Numbered from the stretch's first letter, positions 1-10,060 are shown. The stretch is DNA of 40,307 nt from VFZS01 sp964353255 (GCA_964353255.1 CAYGVJ010000037.1:1-40307); one strand, 5' to 3'. The notes: generated by a model from the letters alone, not told the origin. Made by a program: numbers and translations.

Positions 1-3000
1 TTCGGTTGCCGCCGGCCGAAGTGATGGTTCCGAACGCGGACGGCGTGGCGAGATTCGTATTCGGAGCGCCGTACTGCGGCGAGTTGAACGGGTTGTCGAT
101 GTCCGCCCGCAACTCCAACTGCCACCGCTCCACAAGCGACAGGGTTTTGGCAAGCGCGGCCCGGTTGCTGAGCTGGCCCGGAGCCCGCAGCCAGGAATAG
201 AGCGGCGGCTCGGGGGTGATGGTGAAGTCCGGCAGGTGCGCAAACGCCGAAGGCCGGAGATAGGGATTGAGCGGCAGCCCGGTGGCGCGGTCAATCCGGT
301 CGCCCAGGCGGTCCTTCATCGAGCCGGATGTCCGCGGGTCGGCGATGGGGATCGGTTGCCCGTTGGTATCGGTGATGGCCAGCGGCGGGCCGCTGGTGTA
401 CCGCGCCGCCCAGGTAAGCGACCATCCGCCAGCCACGGAGTCCAGCCAGCGCGCCCAGCTCCTGCCCAAGGACCGCCCGCGACCGAACGGCATCTCGTAG
501 GTGACGAACGCGCGGACCATGTGCGGGGCGTCGAGGGGGGACACCGCCCGCCAGGTCGGCCGAGGGTTGACGGTGCTGTACTGGTAATACAGCATGGACC
601 GGGAGAAGGTGTAGTTTGCCGCCACTTGCAGCCCGCGAGACATGCGCTTCTGCACGCGGGCCTGGAGGCTGTGGTAGTTGGCTCGCCCGGTGGAGTTGCG
701 TTGCCTGGTCACCGAGTTGAAGGCCGGCAGCGCCACCGTCAGCCTGTTGGCCCGCACGGTGGACCCTTGCCCCAGGGTGGAAGTGGCCGGCAGCAGGCCG
801 AGGAACGGGTTCGCAACGCTGTTGGTTTGGGAGAGCGCGGAATCCGGAAGCTCGTTGAGATTCTCATCCTCGTAGAGCCTGAGGCTGTGCATGCGCACGT
901 AAGCGACTTCCCCCAGCACTTGGCCGCGGAATTGCTTCTGAACGCTGAGCTGGAACTGCTGCACATAGGGGAGCACGCGGTCCGGATTCATAAACGTGAC
1001 GTTGCTGCCCAGGTCGGTGGCGAGGCCGAGCGTCTTGCCGGTGGGCTGTACGTACCCGTTAGGGAACGGATTGCTGAGGCTCACGCCCGGGATGGGCGTA
1101 ATGTCGCTGCCGGAGGATCCCACATAAGGGGTCGTGGCTCCGAAGGCCGCATCGGTCGAGGGAGTTCCGCTGCTAAGGTTGTTGATGCCGCTGGAAAAGA
1201 AGATGCCGTAGCCGCCGCGGATTACGAAGCTCGGCGCCGGCGTCCAGGCGAACCCCACCCGCGGACCGAAGTTGTTGGTGTCCAGTTGGCCCTGCCGCCG
1301 TCCGATTCCGCGGTCGTTGACGAACTGCACTCCGCCGCGCAGCGGCCCCAGGCCCGGCGCCGTCAGCCCGAGATTGGCGGAGCTGTCGAAGCCATAGATC
1401 AGCCGGTCGAACCGCTCCGTCGAGGGGGTCTCGAGCTCGTAGCGCAGCCCGAGGTTGAGCACCAGGGAGCTGCTCACCTTCCAGTCGTCCTGAAGGAAAA
1501 AGGCCGCATAGTGGCTCTGCAAGGTAAGCGCCGAAACGTAGCCGATGCGGCTGTTGCCGGTAGTCGCCGGCAAACCCAGCAGCAGGGACGCCATCGCGCT
1601 CCCCGAGGTGGTGCCCGACGAGGATTTCGTCGGGTCCGAGCGCGTCAGCGTGTTGTTGAAAACGAACTGGCCGTTGGCCTGCTCGCCCGGGTTGTTTTCG
1701 TTCCACCGCACCAGGCGGTAGTCCACGCCGAACCGCAGGCCGTGGTTGCCTTGGAGCTTGGTGAAGTTGCCCAGCGCCGTCCATACGTCGTTCACGCTGA
1801 GCCGCGGCTTGCTCCCGATGAAGGGTGCGTTATCGGCGCTGAGGTTGAATTGCGGCCAGGCCGGCCCGACTTGGTGGGCCGTGATGGCCGCCGGAAGTTG
1901 CAGATCAGCCGGGTTCTGCCGGTCGCCGTCGGTGAAGTTGATGCTGAACAGCCGCGTGTAGCCGCCCCGCACCGATCCGACAAAGCTGGGCGTGAAGGTG
2001 ATGGTATCATCGACGATCGCCGATTTCTGCCGCCGGTTGTCGGTGTTCAGGTTGGATTGACCGTTCGGCGGGACGGCCAGGGCGCCCGGGAAATACGGCA
2101 CGTCGGGCGACTGGAGAAAATCGGGCACCGCGACCCGGACGAACAGGCGCTGCTTGTCGCCGAGCTGCTGGTCCATTCGCACCTGGAAGTTCTGCACGTG
2201 GGCGGTGAAGTTCATCGTGGACGCCCAGTTCTCCAGGCCGATCTGGGCCGGCACCTGGAGGTTCGGCGACGGCAGTTTCCCCAGCACCGCGACGCCGATC
2301 GGGTTCAACAGCGAGGCCGGGATCCTCGCGCCCGGAAAGGGCGTCCGCGATACGAACCCGCCACTCGCGTTGGTCTGCGTCGAAAACGGGTTGTGTAGCG
2401 CCAGCGGGACGCCGCTGGGCGCCAGGGTCTGCGCGAAATCACCCTGCTTCTCGGCGGAAGTCGGCACCCGCGCCAGCGCGGCCGCGGGCCGGCCGTTGAT
2501 GACCCGCTCAAATCCGAAGAAGAAGAAGGTGCGGTTGTGCCCGTCATATTTTGGCAGGCGGACCGGGCCGCCCACCGTTACGCCCGCCGCATACCGATGG
2601 ATCGGCTGTTTGCCGATCCGGACCCGGTTATTGGTCCAGGAGTTGGCGTCCAGCCACGCCCTTTCCGTGAAGTAGAAGGCGGTGCCGTGGTACTCGTTGG
2701 TCCCCGATCGCGTCGTGATGGCTACTGCTCCGGCGTTGGAGCGGCCCAGGGTGGCGTCGAACATGGTGGTGGCCACCCTGACCTCCTGCACCGAGTCGGA
2801 CATAGGGATTCCCACGGCCAGTCCGGACTGCCGGGGCGCCAGGGCGGGCACGCCGTCCACCGTGATGTCGTTGCCCCTCTGGGTGCCATTGCCTCCGTTG
2901 ATCGTGATAGCGCTCTGGTCGTTGCTCATCACGCCGGCGAAGCCGCCGCCGCTGGCGTTCACCCCGGGCGCCATGTCGGCGAAAGCCAGCACGCTGCGCC

Positions 3001-3448
3001 CCGCGGTCGGCAGGCGGTCCAGGAACCCCCGGTCCACGACCTGGCCCAGGTCCGCGTTGGCCATTTGCAACTGCGGGCTCTCGGCTGTGACCACGAGGGT
3101 CTCCGAGATCGATCCCAACTGGAGGGTCAGGTTCAGCGCGATCCGGTCGTTCACCTGCACAATCACGCCGGGCTGTACACTCGTCCGGAACCCCGGCGCT
3201 GCGACGCTGACCTTGTACCGCCCGGGAAGAAGGAACGGAACGTTGTAGTTGCCGTCCTGGTTGGACTGCGTCTCCACGGTGACGTTGGTTTCCTCATTGG
3301 TCACCTTCACGGCCGCGTTGGGGACCACGGCCCCGGACGGATCGGTGATCCGCCCCAGGATGGTGCCTCGAAACTCCTGCCCAAACACTGCCGCACACTG
3401 AAGAACTGCAAAGAGCATCAGTGGGGTAATCCTGTTCTTCATAGACAT
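1..3448 (-). CDS. Oar-like TonB-dependent receptor, 3' end beyond window
   Basis: This reading frame stays open on the minus strand from ATG at 3448 to the window edge, giving about 1149 residues. Only the last few residues of the C-terminal beta strand should be missing. A hydrophobic signal sequence ends near AVFGQ. It is followed by a carboxypeptidase-regulatory-like beta-sandwich (GTILGRITDPSGAVVPNA, about residues 27-115), a plug-like region (DLGQVVDR, TINGGNGTQRGNDITVDG) and a long barrel with alternating aromatic strands. This is the Oar/CarboxypepD_reg type of outer-membrane receptor that is expanded in Acidobacteriota. The substrate cannot be read from the sequence. A second ATG two codons downstream (3442) is an equally good start. 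The winged-helix regulator gene lies 180 bp upstream in the same orientation and may control it (inference). Confidence 0.9.
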   Translation of the reverse strand, partial: MSMKNRITPLMLFAVLQCAAVFGQEFRGTILGRITDPSGAVVPNAAVKVTNEETNVTVETQSNQDGNYNVPFLLPGRYKVSVAAPGFRTSVQPGVIVQVNDRIALNLTLQLGSISETLVVTAESPQLQMANADLGQVVDRGFLDRLPTAGRSVLAFADMAPGVNASGGGFAGVMSNDQSAITINGGNGTQRGNDITVDGVPALAPRQSGLAVGIPMSDSVQEVRVATTMFDATLGRSNAGAVAITTRSGTNEYHGTAFYFTERAWLDANSWTNNRVRIGKQPIHRYAAGVTVGGPVRLPKYDGHNRTFFFFGFERVINGRPAAALARVPTSAEKQGDFAQTLAPSGVPLALHNPFSTQTNASGGFVSRTPFPGARIPASLLNPIGVAVLGKLPSPNLQVPAQIGLENWASTMNFTAHVQNFQVRMDQQLGDKQRLFVRVAVPDFLQSPDVPYFPGALAVPPNGQSNLNTDNRRQKSAIVDDTITFTPSFVGSVRGGYTRLFSINFTDGDRQNPADLQLPAAITAHQVGPAWPQFNLSADNAPFIGSKPRLSVNDVWTALGNFTKLQGNHGLRFGVDYRLVRWNENNPGEQANGQFVFNNTLTRSDPTKSSSGTTSGSAMASLLLGLPATTGNSRIGYVSALTLQSHYAAFFLQDDWKVSSSLVLNLGLRYELETPSTERFDRLIYGFDSSANLGLTAPGLGPLRGGVQFVNDRGIGRRQGQLDTNNFGPRVGFAWTPAPSFVIRGGYGIFFSSGINNLSSGTPSTDAAFGATTPYVGSSGSDITPIPGVSLSNPFPNGYVQPTGKTLGLATDLGSNVTFMNPDRVLPYVQQFQLSVQKQFRGQVLGEVAYVRMHSLRLYEDENLNELPDSALSQTNSVANPFLGLLPATSTLGQGSTVRANRLTVALPAFNSVTRQRNSTGRANYHSLQARVQKRMSRGLQVAANYTFSRSMLYYQYSTVNPRPTWRAVSPLDAPHMVRAFVTYEMPFGRGRSLGRSWARWLDSVAGGWSLTWAARYTSGPPLAITDTNGQPIPIADPRTSGSMKDRLGDRIDRATGLPLNPYLRPSAFAHLPDFTITPEPPLYSWLRAPGQLSNRAALAKTLSLVERWQLELRADIDNPFNSPQYGAPNTNLATPSAFGTITSAGGNR

Positions 3449-3627
3449 GTGTCCTGCTCCCACGCCCAAGCTATAGAACGTATTCAGGTTAACACCTCTT
3501 CGGCGCTGATCGTTGCCTGCGGTCTGCGGATGGCCGCTCCCATGCCTGCGTAGACCACCTCGTGTTGTCGATTTTGGGCCTCTTCTGGGACCGGCAGGGA
3601 GTGTACCGGCGTAATGTTACGGTGTCG

Positions 3628-4935
3628 TTACGGTAAGGCCGGGCCTTCCACACGGTGGTGCGTCACGTACCCGGTCTTGACTGGGACCCCGCGATCCGCC
3701 GCCACCCGCAGCAGCAACTGGTAGTAGCTGCTTGGCCCGGCAGGCCCCCGCCGGAGCTTCTCGGCCAAGGCGCGGGCGTTCTCCGCGCGGGTGACCTCCG
3801 CGACCGCCGCCAGGATCCCCGGTTCGCTGTGAGCGCTGAGCACCATGATCTCGCGGTCCGGACGCAACCCTGGGAAGTGAGCGACGACGGCGTAGGTCAT
3901 GTCCCGGTGATCGCCAGTGACGTAGACTTTTTCTTCCCCCGGCTGCGGGTTGCGGTTGTGAATGTTGTTGTCCGGCCCCAGTTCGAAATCCTGCTGGACC
4001 GGCAGGCGTTGCAGCAAGAGATTCATGCGCGCGGCTCCCAGGAACACGATATTGCCGCCCCGCAGGTCCTCCCAAATGGCCCGGTCGGCCGGCACGGCGC
4101 GCAGGTTGCAGCCGACGCGGGCGAAGAACGCCGTCAACTGCTGGAGCGCCAACGCGTCGCCCATCAGGGCATAGTCGTAACGGGGGCCCAGCAAGGGCGG
4201 CCCCAGCCGCTGTTCCATGGCCTGAAAACCGGGGTCCATGCGGAACCGCGCCGGATCGTTGATGCCCATCAGGCGTAGGAACAGGTTGTGCTGCGGGCTG
4301 GCGAAAAACACCGGACTGCCGAAAACCACAGTGGTGTCGGCGCCGCTGGCCAGCAGCCGTCCCCATAGCGGAACGAAATCCCTACGGGAAGACTCCAGCC
4401 GGGCCAGCTCCCGCCGCAGCGACTCCGCCTCCCTCCCCAGCCCGACCGCAAAGTAGAGGGCCACGCCGGTGACGGCCGCTAGAATCAGCAGGGCAATCGC
4501 CGTGGGGCGCCGCAGGGCGCGGCCCCAGGCGCGCAGGTGCGGGCCGCGTTCGGGCGGCTGCCGCCTCCGGAACACGGGCACGTAAGACCCTTTTGGGAAC
4601 TCGATCAGCACCGGGTCGGCGCGGCCCTCCCCTTCGTAGTACTTGGCCAGCTTGGACCGCAGCCGTCCGGCTTCGACCCGCACGATGGGGTCGGTTCGCG
4701 GGTCGTAGGACTCATCGCGGTCGAAGACCTCCACTCCCAGGGAGTACTCCTTGAGCTGATCGCCACGACCCTGGAGGGTGGCCTCTGCCGCAAAGCGCAG
4801 GAACCGGCTCAGGCGCTCGGATTGGCAGAAGCCCGCGCTGGCGAGGATTCTCTCCAGTGCGGCGTGAACGGCTTCGGCTGCGACGGCGGCTCCGGACCCG
4901 CCGGCGGTTGCACCTCTGTCGTTCGGGGTCGCCAC
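3628..4935 (-). CDS. Winged-helix DNA-binding protein with one transmembrane segment
   Basis: The 435-residue product starts at GTG 4935, 4 bases after a strong GGAGGA ribosome site. Residues about 20-125 carry the acidobacterial winged-helix type of domain (RLSRFLRFAAEATL, KEYSLGVEVFDR, YDPRTDPIVRVEAGRLRSKL, FPKGSYVPVF). An Arg/Pro linker leads to a single transmembrane helix at about 145-165 and a short charged coiled coil at about 168-187. A C-terminal domain of about 240 residues follows that I do not recognise. It contains FGSPVFFASPQHN, a conserved-looking HFPGLRPDREIMVLSAHSE, and no TPR repeats. The topology suggests a ToxR/CadC-like membrane regulator with a cytoplasmic DNA-binding head and an extracytoplasmic sensor. 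It lies upstream of the receptor gene in the same orientation. Confidence 0.75.
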   Translation of the reverse strand: MATPNDRGATAGGSGAAVAAEAVHAALERILASAGFCQSERLSRFLRFAAEATLQGRGDQLKEYSLGVEVFDRDESYDPRTDPIVRVEAGRLRSKLAKYYEGEGRADPVLIEFPKGSYVPVFRRRQPPERGPHLRAWGRALRRPTAIALLILAAVTGVALYFAVGLGREAESLRRELARLESSRRDFVPLWGRLLASGADTTVVFGSPVFFASPQHNLFLRLMGINDPARFRMDPGFQAMEQRLGPPLLGPRYDYALMGDALALQQLTAFFARVGCNLRAVPADRAIWEDLRGGNIVFLGAARMNLLLQRLPVQQDFELGPDNNIHNRNPQPGEEKVYVTGDHRDMTYAVVAHFPGLRPDREIMVLSAHSEPGILAAVAEVTRAENARALAEKLRRGPAGPSSYYQLLLRVAADRGVPVKTGYVTHHRVEGPALP

Positions 4936-4979
4936 GGTCTCCTCCGTGCTCCAACCAGTTCTGAAGCGGGCTGGCAGGC

Positions 4980-4985
4980 ATTATA
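4980..4985 (-). promoter_or_regulatory. Candidate -10 box for the winged-helix gene
   Basis: Reading the minus strand, TATAAT is a perfect -10 hexamer 45 bases before the GTG start at 4935. I see no convincing -35 box at the expected distance, so this may be an activated promoter or a chance match. Confidence 0.35.
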
Positions 4986-5080
4986 ACAGACCGGCGGCTA
5001 CGGTGACCTTGCGGCAGCCCCGGCGCAATGCATCGCGGCGGTGAAAGGAAGCCTGCGTGAGTTAGGATAGGAGTCTGCGG

Positions 5081-6901
5081 ATGGATCAGACTTTGCGCCA
5101 GCGGCTTGAGCGGATGCGGGACGCCCTCCAAAGCGGTCGCCCCAGCCTGTCGCCGCAGGAGCTGCTGGCGATCGTGGAGTCGCTCGATCAGGCGCTGGCC
5201 CAGTTGGATAGCCAGAGCCGGAGCCTGCGCCGGCTGCTCAGGCATCAGCGGGGCCTCGACGACAGGGTCCGGGCCATCGAGCATAGCCGCCTGTTCCGCG
5301 CCTTGAAGGCCGGCGGCAGGCTGCTGGGGGGCTGGAATCGTAGACTGGGCCGCGCGGCTCCCCAGCCTGTGGACGCTTCTCTGTACCGCCAGTGGGTCCA
5401 GTTGGAGATTGTCGGCACACCGCCGCCAGACTGGTTTGCCGAGCGGGCCAGCCGCTTCCGGGAACGCCCTCTGTTCAGCATTCTCCTGCCGGCCGGCGAG
5501 CCGGCCCCGGAGTGGCTGGAAGGCGCCGTCAACTCGGTCCTGGGCCAGCACTACCCGGAATGGGAGCTGTGGGTTTGGCAGAGTGCGCCGGGGGAAACCT
5601 GGGTGGCCGACTGCCTGGCCCGCGTGAGTGGCCAGGATCGGCGCATCCGGCTGGCCGCCTCGCAGAACCCGGCCGTCGAGGCGGCGCGCGGTGATTACGT
5701 GCTGCTGCTGGACTCGAGTGACGCTCTGGCGCCGCACGCCCTGCACTACGTGGCAGAGGTGCTCAACCAGACCCAGCCGGACCTGATCTACTCGGACGAG
5801 GATCGGCTGGACTCGCAGGGGCGGCGCTGCGACCCGGTCTTCAAGCCCGCCTGGTCACCCGAGCTGCTGGCCTCGGGCATCTACCCGGGCCGGCTGCTGG
5901 TGGTTTCCCGGCAGGCGCTGGAGGCCGCCGGCGGGTACCGCGGCTCCTGCGGCGAGGCAGATCACGACCTGGTGCTGCGGCTGGCGGAACGCCACCCCCG
6001 GGTCCGGCACATCCCCAGAGTGCTCTGCCACCGCCGAAAACCTCCCCAACCGCTTCCGCCCCGGGCCTCTCGCCGCGAGGTCGCCGGCCAGCCCTTGGTC
6101 AGCCTGATCATCTGCTCCCGCAACTCGCGGCTGCTGGCCCGATGCGTGAAGAGACTGGCGAAAAAGACCTCCTACGCCGCACGGGAGGTCATCGTGGTGC
6201 AACACACGACCGGCCGGGCCTGGCCCCTGCCCCCGGGCTGCCGAGGCGTGCCCTATGAGGGGCCGTTCAACTTCGCGGACATGAGCAATCGTGGGGCGCA
6301 GGCCGCCCGCGGCGAGATTTTGCTGTTCGTGAACGACGACGTCGAGCCGCTGGCCCGGGAGTGGCTGGCCTGCCTGGTTGCCCAGGTGCAGCGGCCCGAG
6401 GTAGGGGTGGCTGGCGCCCGGCTGCTGTACCCGTCGGGAGCCATCCAGCATGCGGGCATAGCGGTCGGAATCATGGAGGGCTCCGGCCATCCCGGGCGCG
6501 GCACTGCGGGAAGCCGCTGCTGGCCGTGGCTGGAGATGAGGCGGAGGGTCTCCGCGGTCACCGGAGCTTGTCTGGCCGTTCGCCGGGCGGTGTTCGATCA
6601 GCTCGGCGGGTTCGACGCGTCCTTCGCCGTCAACTACAACGACGTGGATTTCTGCCTCCGCGCGCGCCAAGCGGGGCTGGAGGTGATCTACGAGCCCGCC
6701 GCCGCCCTAATGCATTGGGAGTGCCGCAGCCGTCCTCCCGGCAGCCGCCACCGCGAGCGGGAGCGCTTCCTCGAGCGCTGGGCCGAGATAGTGGAAACCG
6801 GGGATCCTTACTACAACCCCAACTTGACCTCCGCTTGGGAAGACGCGTCGCTGGAGTTGGAGGAGGCCCTGGAGCCGGCCAGCTTCCTGGAGGGCCGCTG
6901 A
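5081..6901 (+). CDS. Glycosyltransferase with two family-2 domains
   Basis: The 606-residue protein starts at ATG 5081, 7 bases after AGGAG (5069-5073). The first 75 residues are charged and probably coiled-coil. A first GT2-like domain spans about 125-320. It has SILLPAG, the acceptor-style LLLDSSDALAPHAL and the hallmark IYSDEDRLDSQGRR...FKPAWSPELL, but its N-terminal nucleotide-binding part looks degenerate. A second GT2 domain spans about 335-560, with SLIICSRNSR, LFVNDDVEP (DXD-like), an internal VTGACLAVRR and FDASFAVNYNDVDFCLRARQAG. Such tandem GT2 proteins are common in O-antigen, capsule and cell-surface polysaccharide loci. The next gene begins 5 bases after its stop, so the two are probably cotranscribed. 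Confidence 0.88.
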   Translation: MDQTLRQRLERMRDALQSGRPSLSPQELLAIVESLDQALAQLDSQSRSLRRLLRHQRGLDDRVRAIEHSRLFRALKAGGRLLGGWNRRLGRAAPQPVDASLYRQWVQLEIVGTPPPDWFAERASRFRERPLFSILLPAGEPAPEWLEGAVNSVLGQHYPEWELWVWQSAPGETWVADCLARVSGQDRRIRLAASQNPAVEAARGDYVLLLDSSDALAPHALHYVAEVLNQTQPDLIYSDEDRLDSQGRRCDPVFKPAWSPELLASGIYPGRLLVVSRQALEAAGGYRGSCGEADHDLVLRLAERHPRVRHIPRVLCHRRKPPQPLPPRASRREVAGQPLVSLIICSRNSRLLARCVKRLAKKTSYAAREVIVVQHTTGRAWPLPPGCRGVPYEGPFNFADMSNRGAQAARGEILLFVNDDVEPLAREWLACLVAQVQRPEVGVAGARLLYPSGAIQHAGIAVGIMEGSGHPGRGTAGSRCWPWLEMRRRVSAVTGACLAVRRAVFDQLGGFDASFAVNYNDVDFCLRARQAGLEVIYEPAAALMHWECRSRPPGSRHRERERFLERWAEIVETGDPYYNPNLTSAWEDASLELEEALEPASFLEGR

Positions 6902-6906
6902 CGCCT

Positions 6907-9900
6907 ATGTCGCCTGATCGGGGCGCGCTGTTCGGCGAAGAGTACTTCAGATGCCGCTTCGGCAGCGTCCCGTATGAGCGTAACGAACACTGGCTCGGTG
7001 TCTTCAACCGGATCGCCGAGCAGATCATCGCGCGTCTCGAGCCCCGGCGCGTTTTGGACGCCGGCTGCGCCAAAGGTTTTCTGGTCGAGGCCCTGCGCGA
7101 CCGCGGCGTGGACGCCTGGGGCATTGACATCTCCCCCTACGCCATCTCGCAGGTCCGCCCGGACATCCGATCGTACTGCCGCGTGGCGTCCCTCACGGAG
7201 CCCCTCGAGGACACCTACGACCTCATCACCTGTATCGAGGTGCTCGAACACATGCCGCCGGAGGAGGCCCGGCCCGCCATCGAGAACCTGACTCGCGCCG
7301 CCCCCACGGTTCTGTTCTCCTCCACGCCCAGCGATTTCTCCGAGTCCACCCACGTCAACGTTCAGCCGCCGCTGCACTGGCTGACATTGTTCTTCGAGCT
7401 CGACTTTTGGCCGGACTTGCAGTTCGACGCCAGCTTCGTGGCGCCACGGGCGATTCTGTTCCGTAAAGCCACCAGCCGAGCCGATGCGGAGGTGCGTCAC
7501 CACTTGCAGGAGGTCTCTCTCCAGCTTGCCGAGCTGAGCACGCGCAACTTGCTGCTGGTGGACCAGATCTTTCGGGCTGTCGCCGAGCGCGACGCCGCTC
7601 GCGAAGAGCTGCGCGAGGTGCTCGCCAGTCCCGGCTGGCGACTGATCGGGACATACCGGGACTGGTACCAGCGCATAGTGTGCCCCCACCCTCGCCTGCG
7701 CAAGCGCTACGAGGCCGTGGCCGTGTGGCTGTTGTCGAGAATCAGCCTGCAAGCGAAGCACGCCGTCGTGCCCCGACCCACCCGGGGCGCGAAAGCCCAG
7801 CCGCCCTCCGGCGGCGAGACATCCAAGTTCATGCTCCTCATCAGCGGCTGCCCGGGGGATACCATGCGCTACCGCTGCGAGCACCAGGCCGAGCAGTTAC
7901 GCCTGGCTGGCCTGACTGCCGCCGTCCACCGGTGCGAGGCTGTTGATTTCGCCGCCGCGGTCTCCCGCTACGAGGGCTTTCTCCTTCACCGCGTGCCACG
8001 CACCCTGCCGGTAGAGACTTTCATCCGGCGCGCCAGAGAGCTCGGCAAGCCGGTGGTCTTCGACACCGATGATCTGGTCTTCGACGAGCGAGCCTTCAAC
8101 CAGATGCGCGCGCTGGAGCTGCTGGACCGGGCCAAGCGAGAGGAGTACGTCGAGAGGGTGCGGCGTTACCACGCTACCCTGCGGCGGTGCTCGGCAGCCC
8201 TGGTCAGCACCGAGCCGCTGGCCGAGGCGGTGCGGGAGCTGTTTCCTCAGTTGCCGGTGTACGTCAACCGCAACGCTGTCAGCGACGCCATGGTCCAGCA
8301 GGCTGAGGCGGCCCTGCGCGAAGTCCCGAGGCCGGATGACGGCCTCCTGCGGATCGCCTACTTCAGCGGAACCCGCACCCACCACGGCGACCTCCGGGAG
8401 TGCGTGCCCGCCCTCCAGCGCCTGCTGCGCGAGTATCCCCACACTCGCCTCATGCTCGTCGGCCATATCGAAGTACCCGCGGAGCTTGCCGGGCTGGCCG
8501 GCCAACTGGAGACTGTTCCGCTGATCCCTTGGGAGCAACTCCCGCCGCTGATTCGCCGCGTGGACATTAGCCTGGCGCCGCTCGAGCCGGACAACCGCTT
8601 CACAGAATGCAAGAGCGAGGTCAAGTACCTGGAGGCCGCCCTGCTGGGAGTGCCCACCGTGGCTTCCGACACTCCCGCCTATCGCCTGGCCATCCGGGAT
8701 GGAGAGAACGGTCTGCTGTGCCGGACCGCAGAGGACTGGTACCCAGCGCTGGAGCGCCTGGCGCTGGACCCGGAACTGCGCGCCCGCCTGGGGACGGCCG
8801 CGCGCCGGGATGCGCTGGAGCGCTACACCACCCGCAGCCGCAGCCCGCAGTTGCTGGAAGTCATGGGACAGGTCTTCCGCCCCTGGCAGCGCCAGCCCGC
8901 GCGCCCACTGTCAGTGGCCATCCTTATCTGGGGGCCCATCCCGCAGACCGGCGGCGGCTACCATCACCTCTTCGTGCTGGGCCACTGGCTGGCTAAAAAG
9001 GGACACGACGTGCGCTTCTACGTCGAGCCGATCGCCCCCCGGGCCGGCTTGTCCCAAGCGGAGGTTATCGACTTCTGTCACCGCCATTTCGGCCAGAGCG
9101 CGGCCGCCATCCACGTCGGCCATGACCAGATCCTGCCCAGCGACATCGCCGTGGCCACCAACTGGTACACGGCCTACACGGTGGCGGAACTGGAGAACAC
9201 CAAGTGTAAGCTCTACCTGGTCCAGGACTTCGAGCCGGACTTCTACGAGCGAGACAGCCCCACCTACCAGGAGGCGGAGCGGACCTACGGCCTGCCGCTC
9301 AAGAAAGTGACGCTGGGATCATACCTGGCCGAGCTGTTCCGGACACGCGATCGCCTGCCCACGGCGCACATTCCCTTCTCGCTGGACCGAACCCTGTTCC
9401 GGAACGAGAATGCGCGCCCCGAAGCGCCCGTGCGCATCCTGTTCTTCGCTCGCCCCGGGCTTCGGCGGCGCGCCTACCCGGTGGGCGTGGAGGCCCTCCG
9501 CAGAGTGGTTTACCAGTGTCCCGAGGTGCGCATCGCTTTCTACGGCATGGAGGAGACCGAGGACCTGGGTTTCCCGTACCAGAACCTGGGGCGGCTTTCC
9601 CAGGAGCAACTGGCCCGGGAAATGAACCTGAGCCACATCCATCTGTCCTTCTCACTGACCAACATCTCGTGGGTTCCGCTTGAGGCCATGGCCTGCGGCT
9701 GCGCAGTCGTGGAGGCCAGGGCGCCGGGCGTCGAGCACTGGGTGGGCGCCGAGAACCGGCATGGCCTGCTGGTCGAGCCTGAACCGAAGGCTGTGGCCCA
9801 GGTTCTCCACCACTTGGTCACGGATTCGGCGCTCCGCCGGCGCGTAGCCGAAAGCGGCGAGAAGCACGTGGCTAGCATCACTGCGAGTTGGGAGGACACC

Positions 9901-9954
9901 TGCACACGGTTCGAGAGCATCCTGCTCAGGTCCCTGTGCAGGGATGCCGCATGA
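6907..9954 (+). CDS. Methyltransferase / GT4 / WsaF-like three-domain fusion
   Basis: The 1015-residue product is read from ATG 6907, just after the GT2 stop. The frame is open further upstream, but that part is antisense-like shadow coding inside the GT2 gene. Residues about 1-190 form a class I SAM methyltransferase (VLDAGCAKGFLVEAL at 49-63, GIDISPYAI, ITCIEVLEHM). A coiled-coil linker (about 200-250) ends in SPGWRLIGTYRDW, the linker type seen in capsule-locus fusions. A GT-B domain (about 300-655) has VFDTDDLVFD, FSGTRTHHGDL and a C-terminal SEVKYLEAALLGVPTVAS. A second GT-B half (about 660-1010) resembles the rhamnosyltransferase WsaF (IPQTGGGYHHLF, YLVQDFEPDFYERDS, VPLEAMACGCAVVEA). 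One polypeptide may therefore modify and add two sugars. Confidence 0.85.
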   Translation: MSPDRGALFGEEYFRCRFGSVPYERNEHWLGVFNRIAEQIIARLEPRRVLDAGCAKGFLVEALRDRGVDAWGIDISPYAISQVRPDIRSYCRVASLTEPLEDTYDLITCIEVLEHMPPEEARPAIENLTRAAPTVLFSSTPSDFSESTHVNVQPPLHWLTLFFELDFWPDLQFDASFVAPRAILFRKATSRADAEVRHHLQEVSLQLAELSTRNLLLVDQIFRAVAERDAAREELREVLASPGWRLIGTYRDWYQRIVCPHPRLRKRYEAVAVWLLSRISLQAKHAVVPRPTRGAKAQPPSGGETSKFMLLISGCPGDTMRYRCEHQAEQLRLAGLTAAVHRCEAVDFAAAVSRYEGFLLHRVPRTLPVETFIRRARELGKPVVFDTDDLVFDERAFNQMRALELLDRAKREEYVERVRRYHATLRRCSAALVSTEPLAEAVRELFPQLPVYVNRNAVSDAMVQQAEAALREVPRPDDGLLRIAYFSGTRTHHGDLRECVPALQRLLREYPHTRLMLVGHIEVPAELAGLAGQLETVPLIPWEQLPPLIRRVDISLAPLEPDNRFTECKSEVKYLEAALLGVPTVASDTPAYRLAIRDGENGLLCRTAEDWYPALERLALDPELRARLGTAARRDALERYTTRSRSPQLLEVMGQVFRPWQRQPARPLSVAILIWGPIPQTGGGYHHLFVLGHWLAKKGHDVRFYVEPIAPRAGLSQAEVIDFCHRHFGQSAAAIHVGHDQILPSDIAVATNWYTAYTVAELENTKCKLYLVQDFEPDFYERDSPTYQEAERTYGLPLKKVTLGSYLAELFRTRDRLPTAHIPFSLDRTLFRNENARPEAPVRILFFARPGLRRRAYPVGVEALRRVVYQCPEVRIAFYGMEETEDLGFPYQNLGRLSQEQLAREMNLSHIHLSFSLTNISWVPLEAMACGCAVVEARAPGVEHWVGAENRHGLLVEPEPKAVAQVLHHLVTDSALRRRVAESGEKHVASITASWEDTCTRFESILLRSLCRDAA

Positions 9955-10060
9955 CGGCTGGCGGAGCCGGGCCGAAGGCCGAGTTCACCGACGGGCGACT
10001 GTCACGTGGCCTGCGTCCCGCCGCGACCCCGGTGGTCTTCCCGTGCGGATTCTCACAGGT

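Noticed and set aside
236..2398. Long plus-strand open frame (720 residues) across the first receptor gene.
   Set aside because: It is Arg/Gly/Pro-rich, has no recognisable domain, and lies antisense to an intact receptor frame with a clear signal peptide and barrel.
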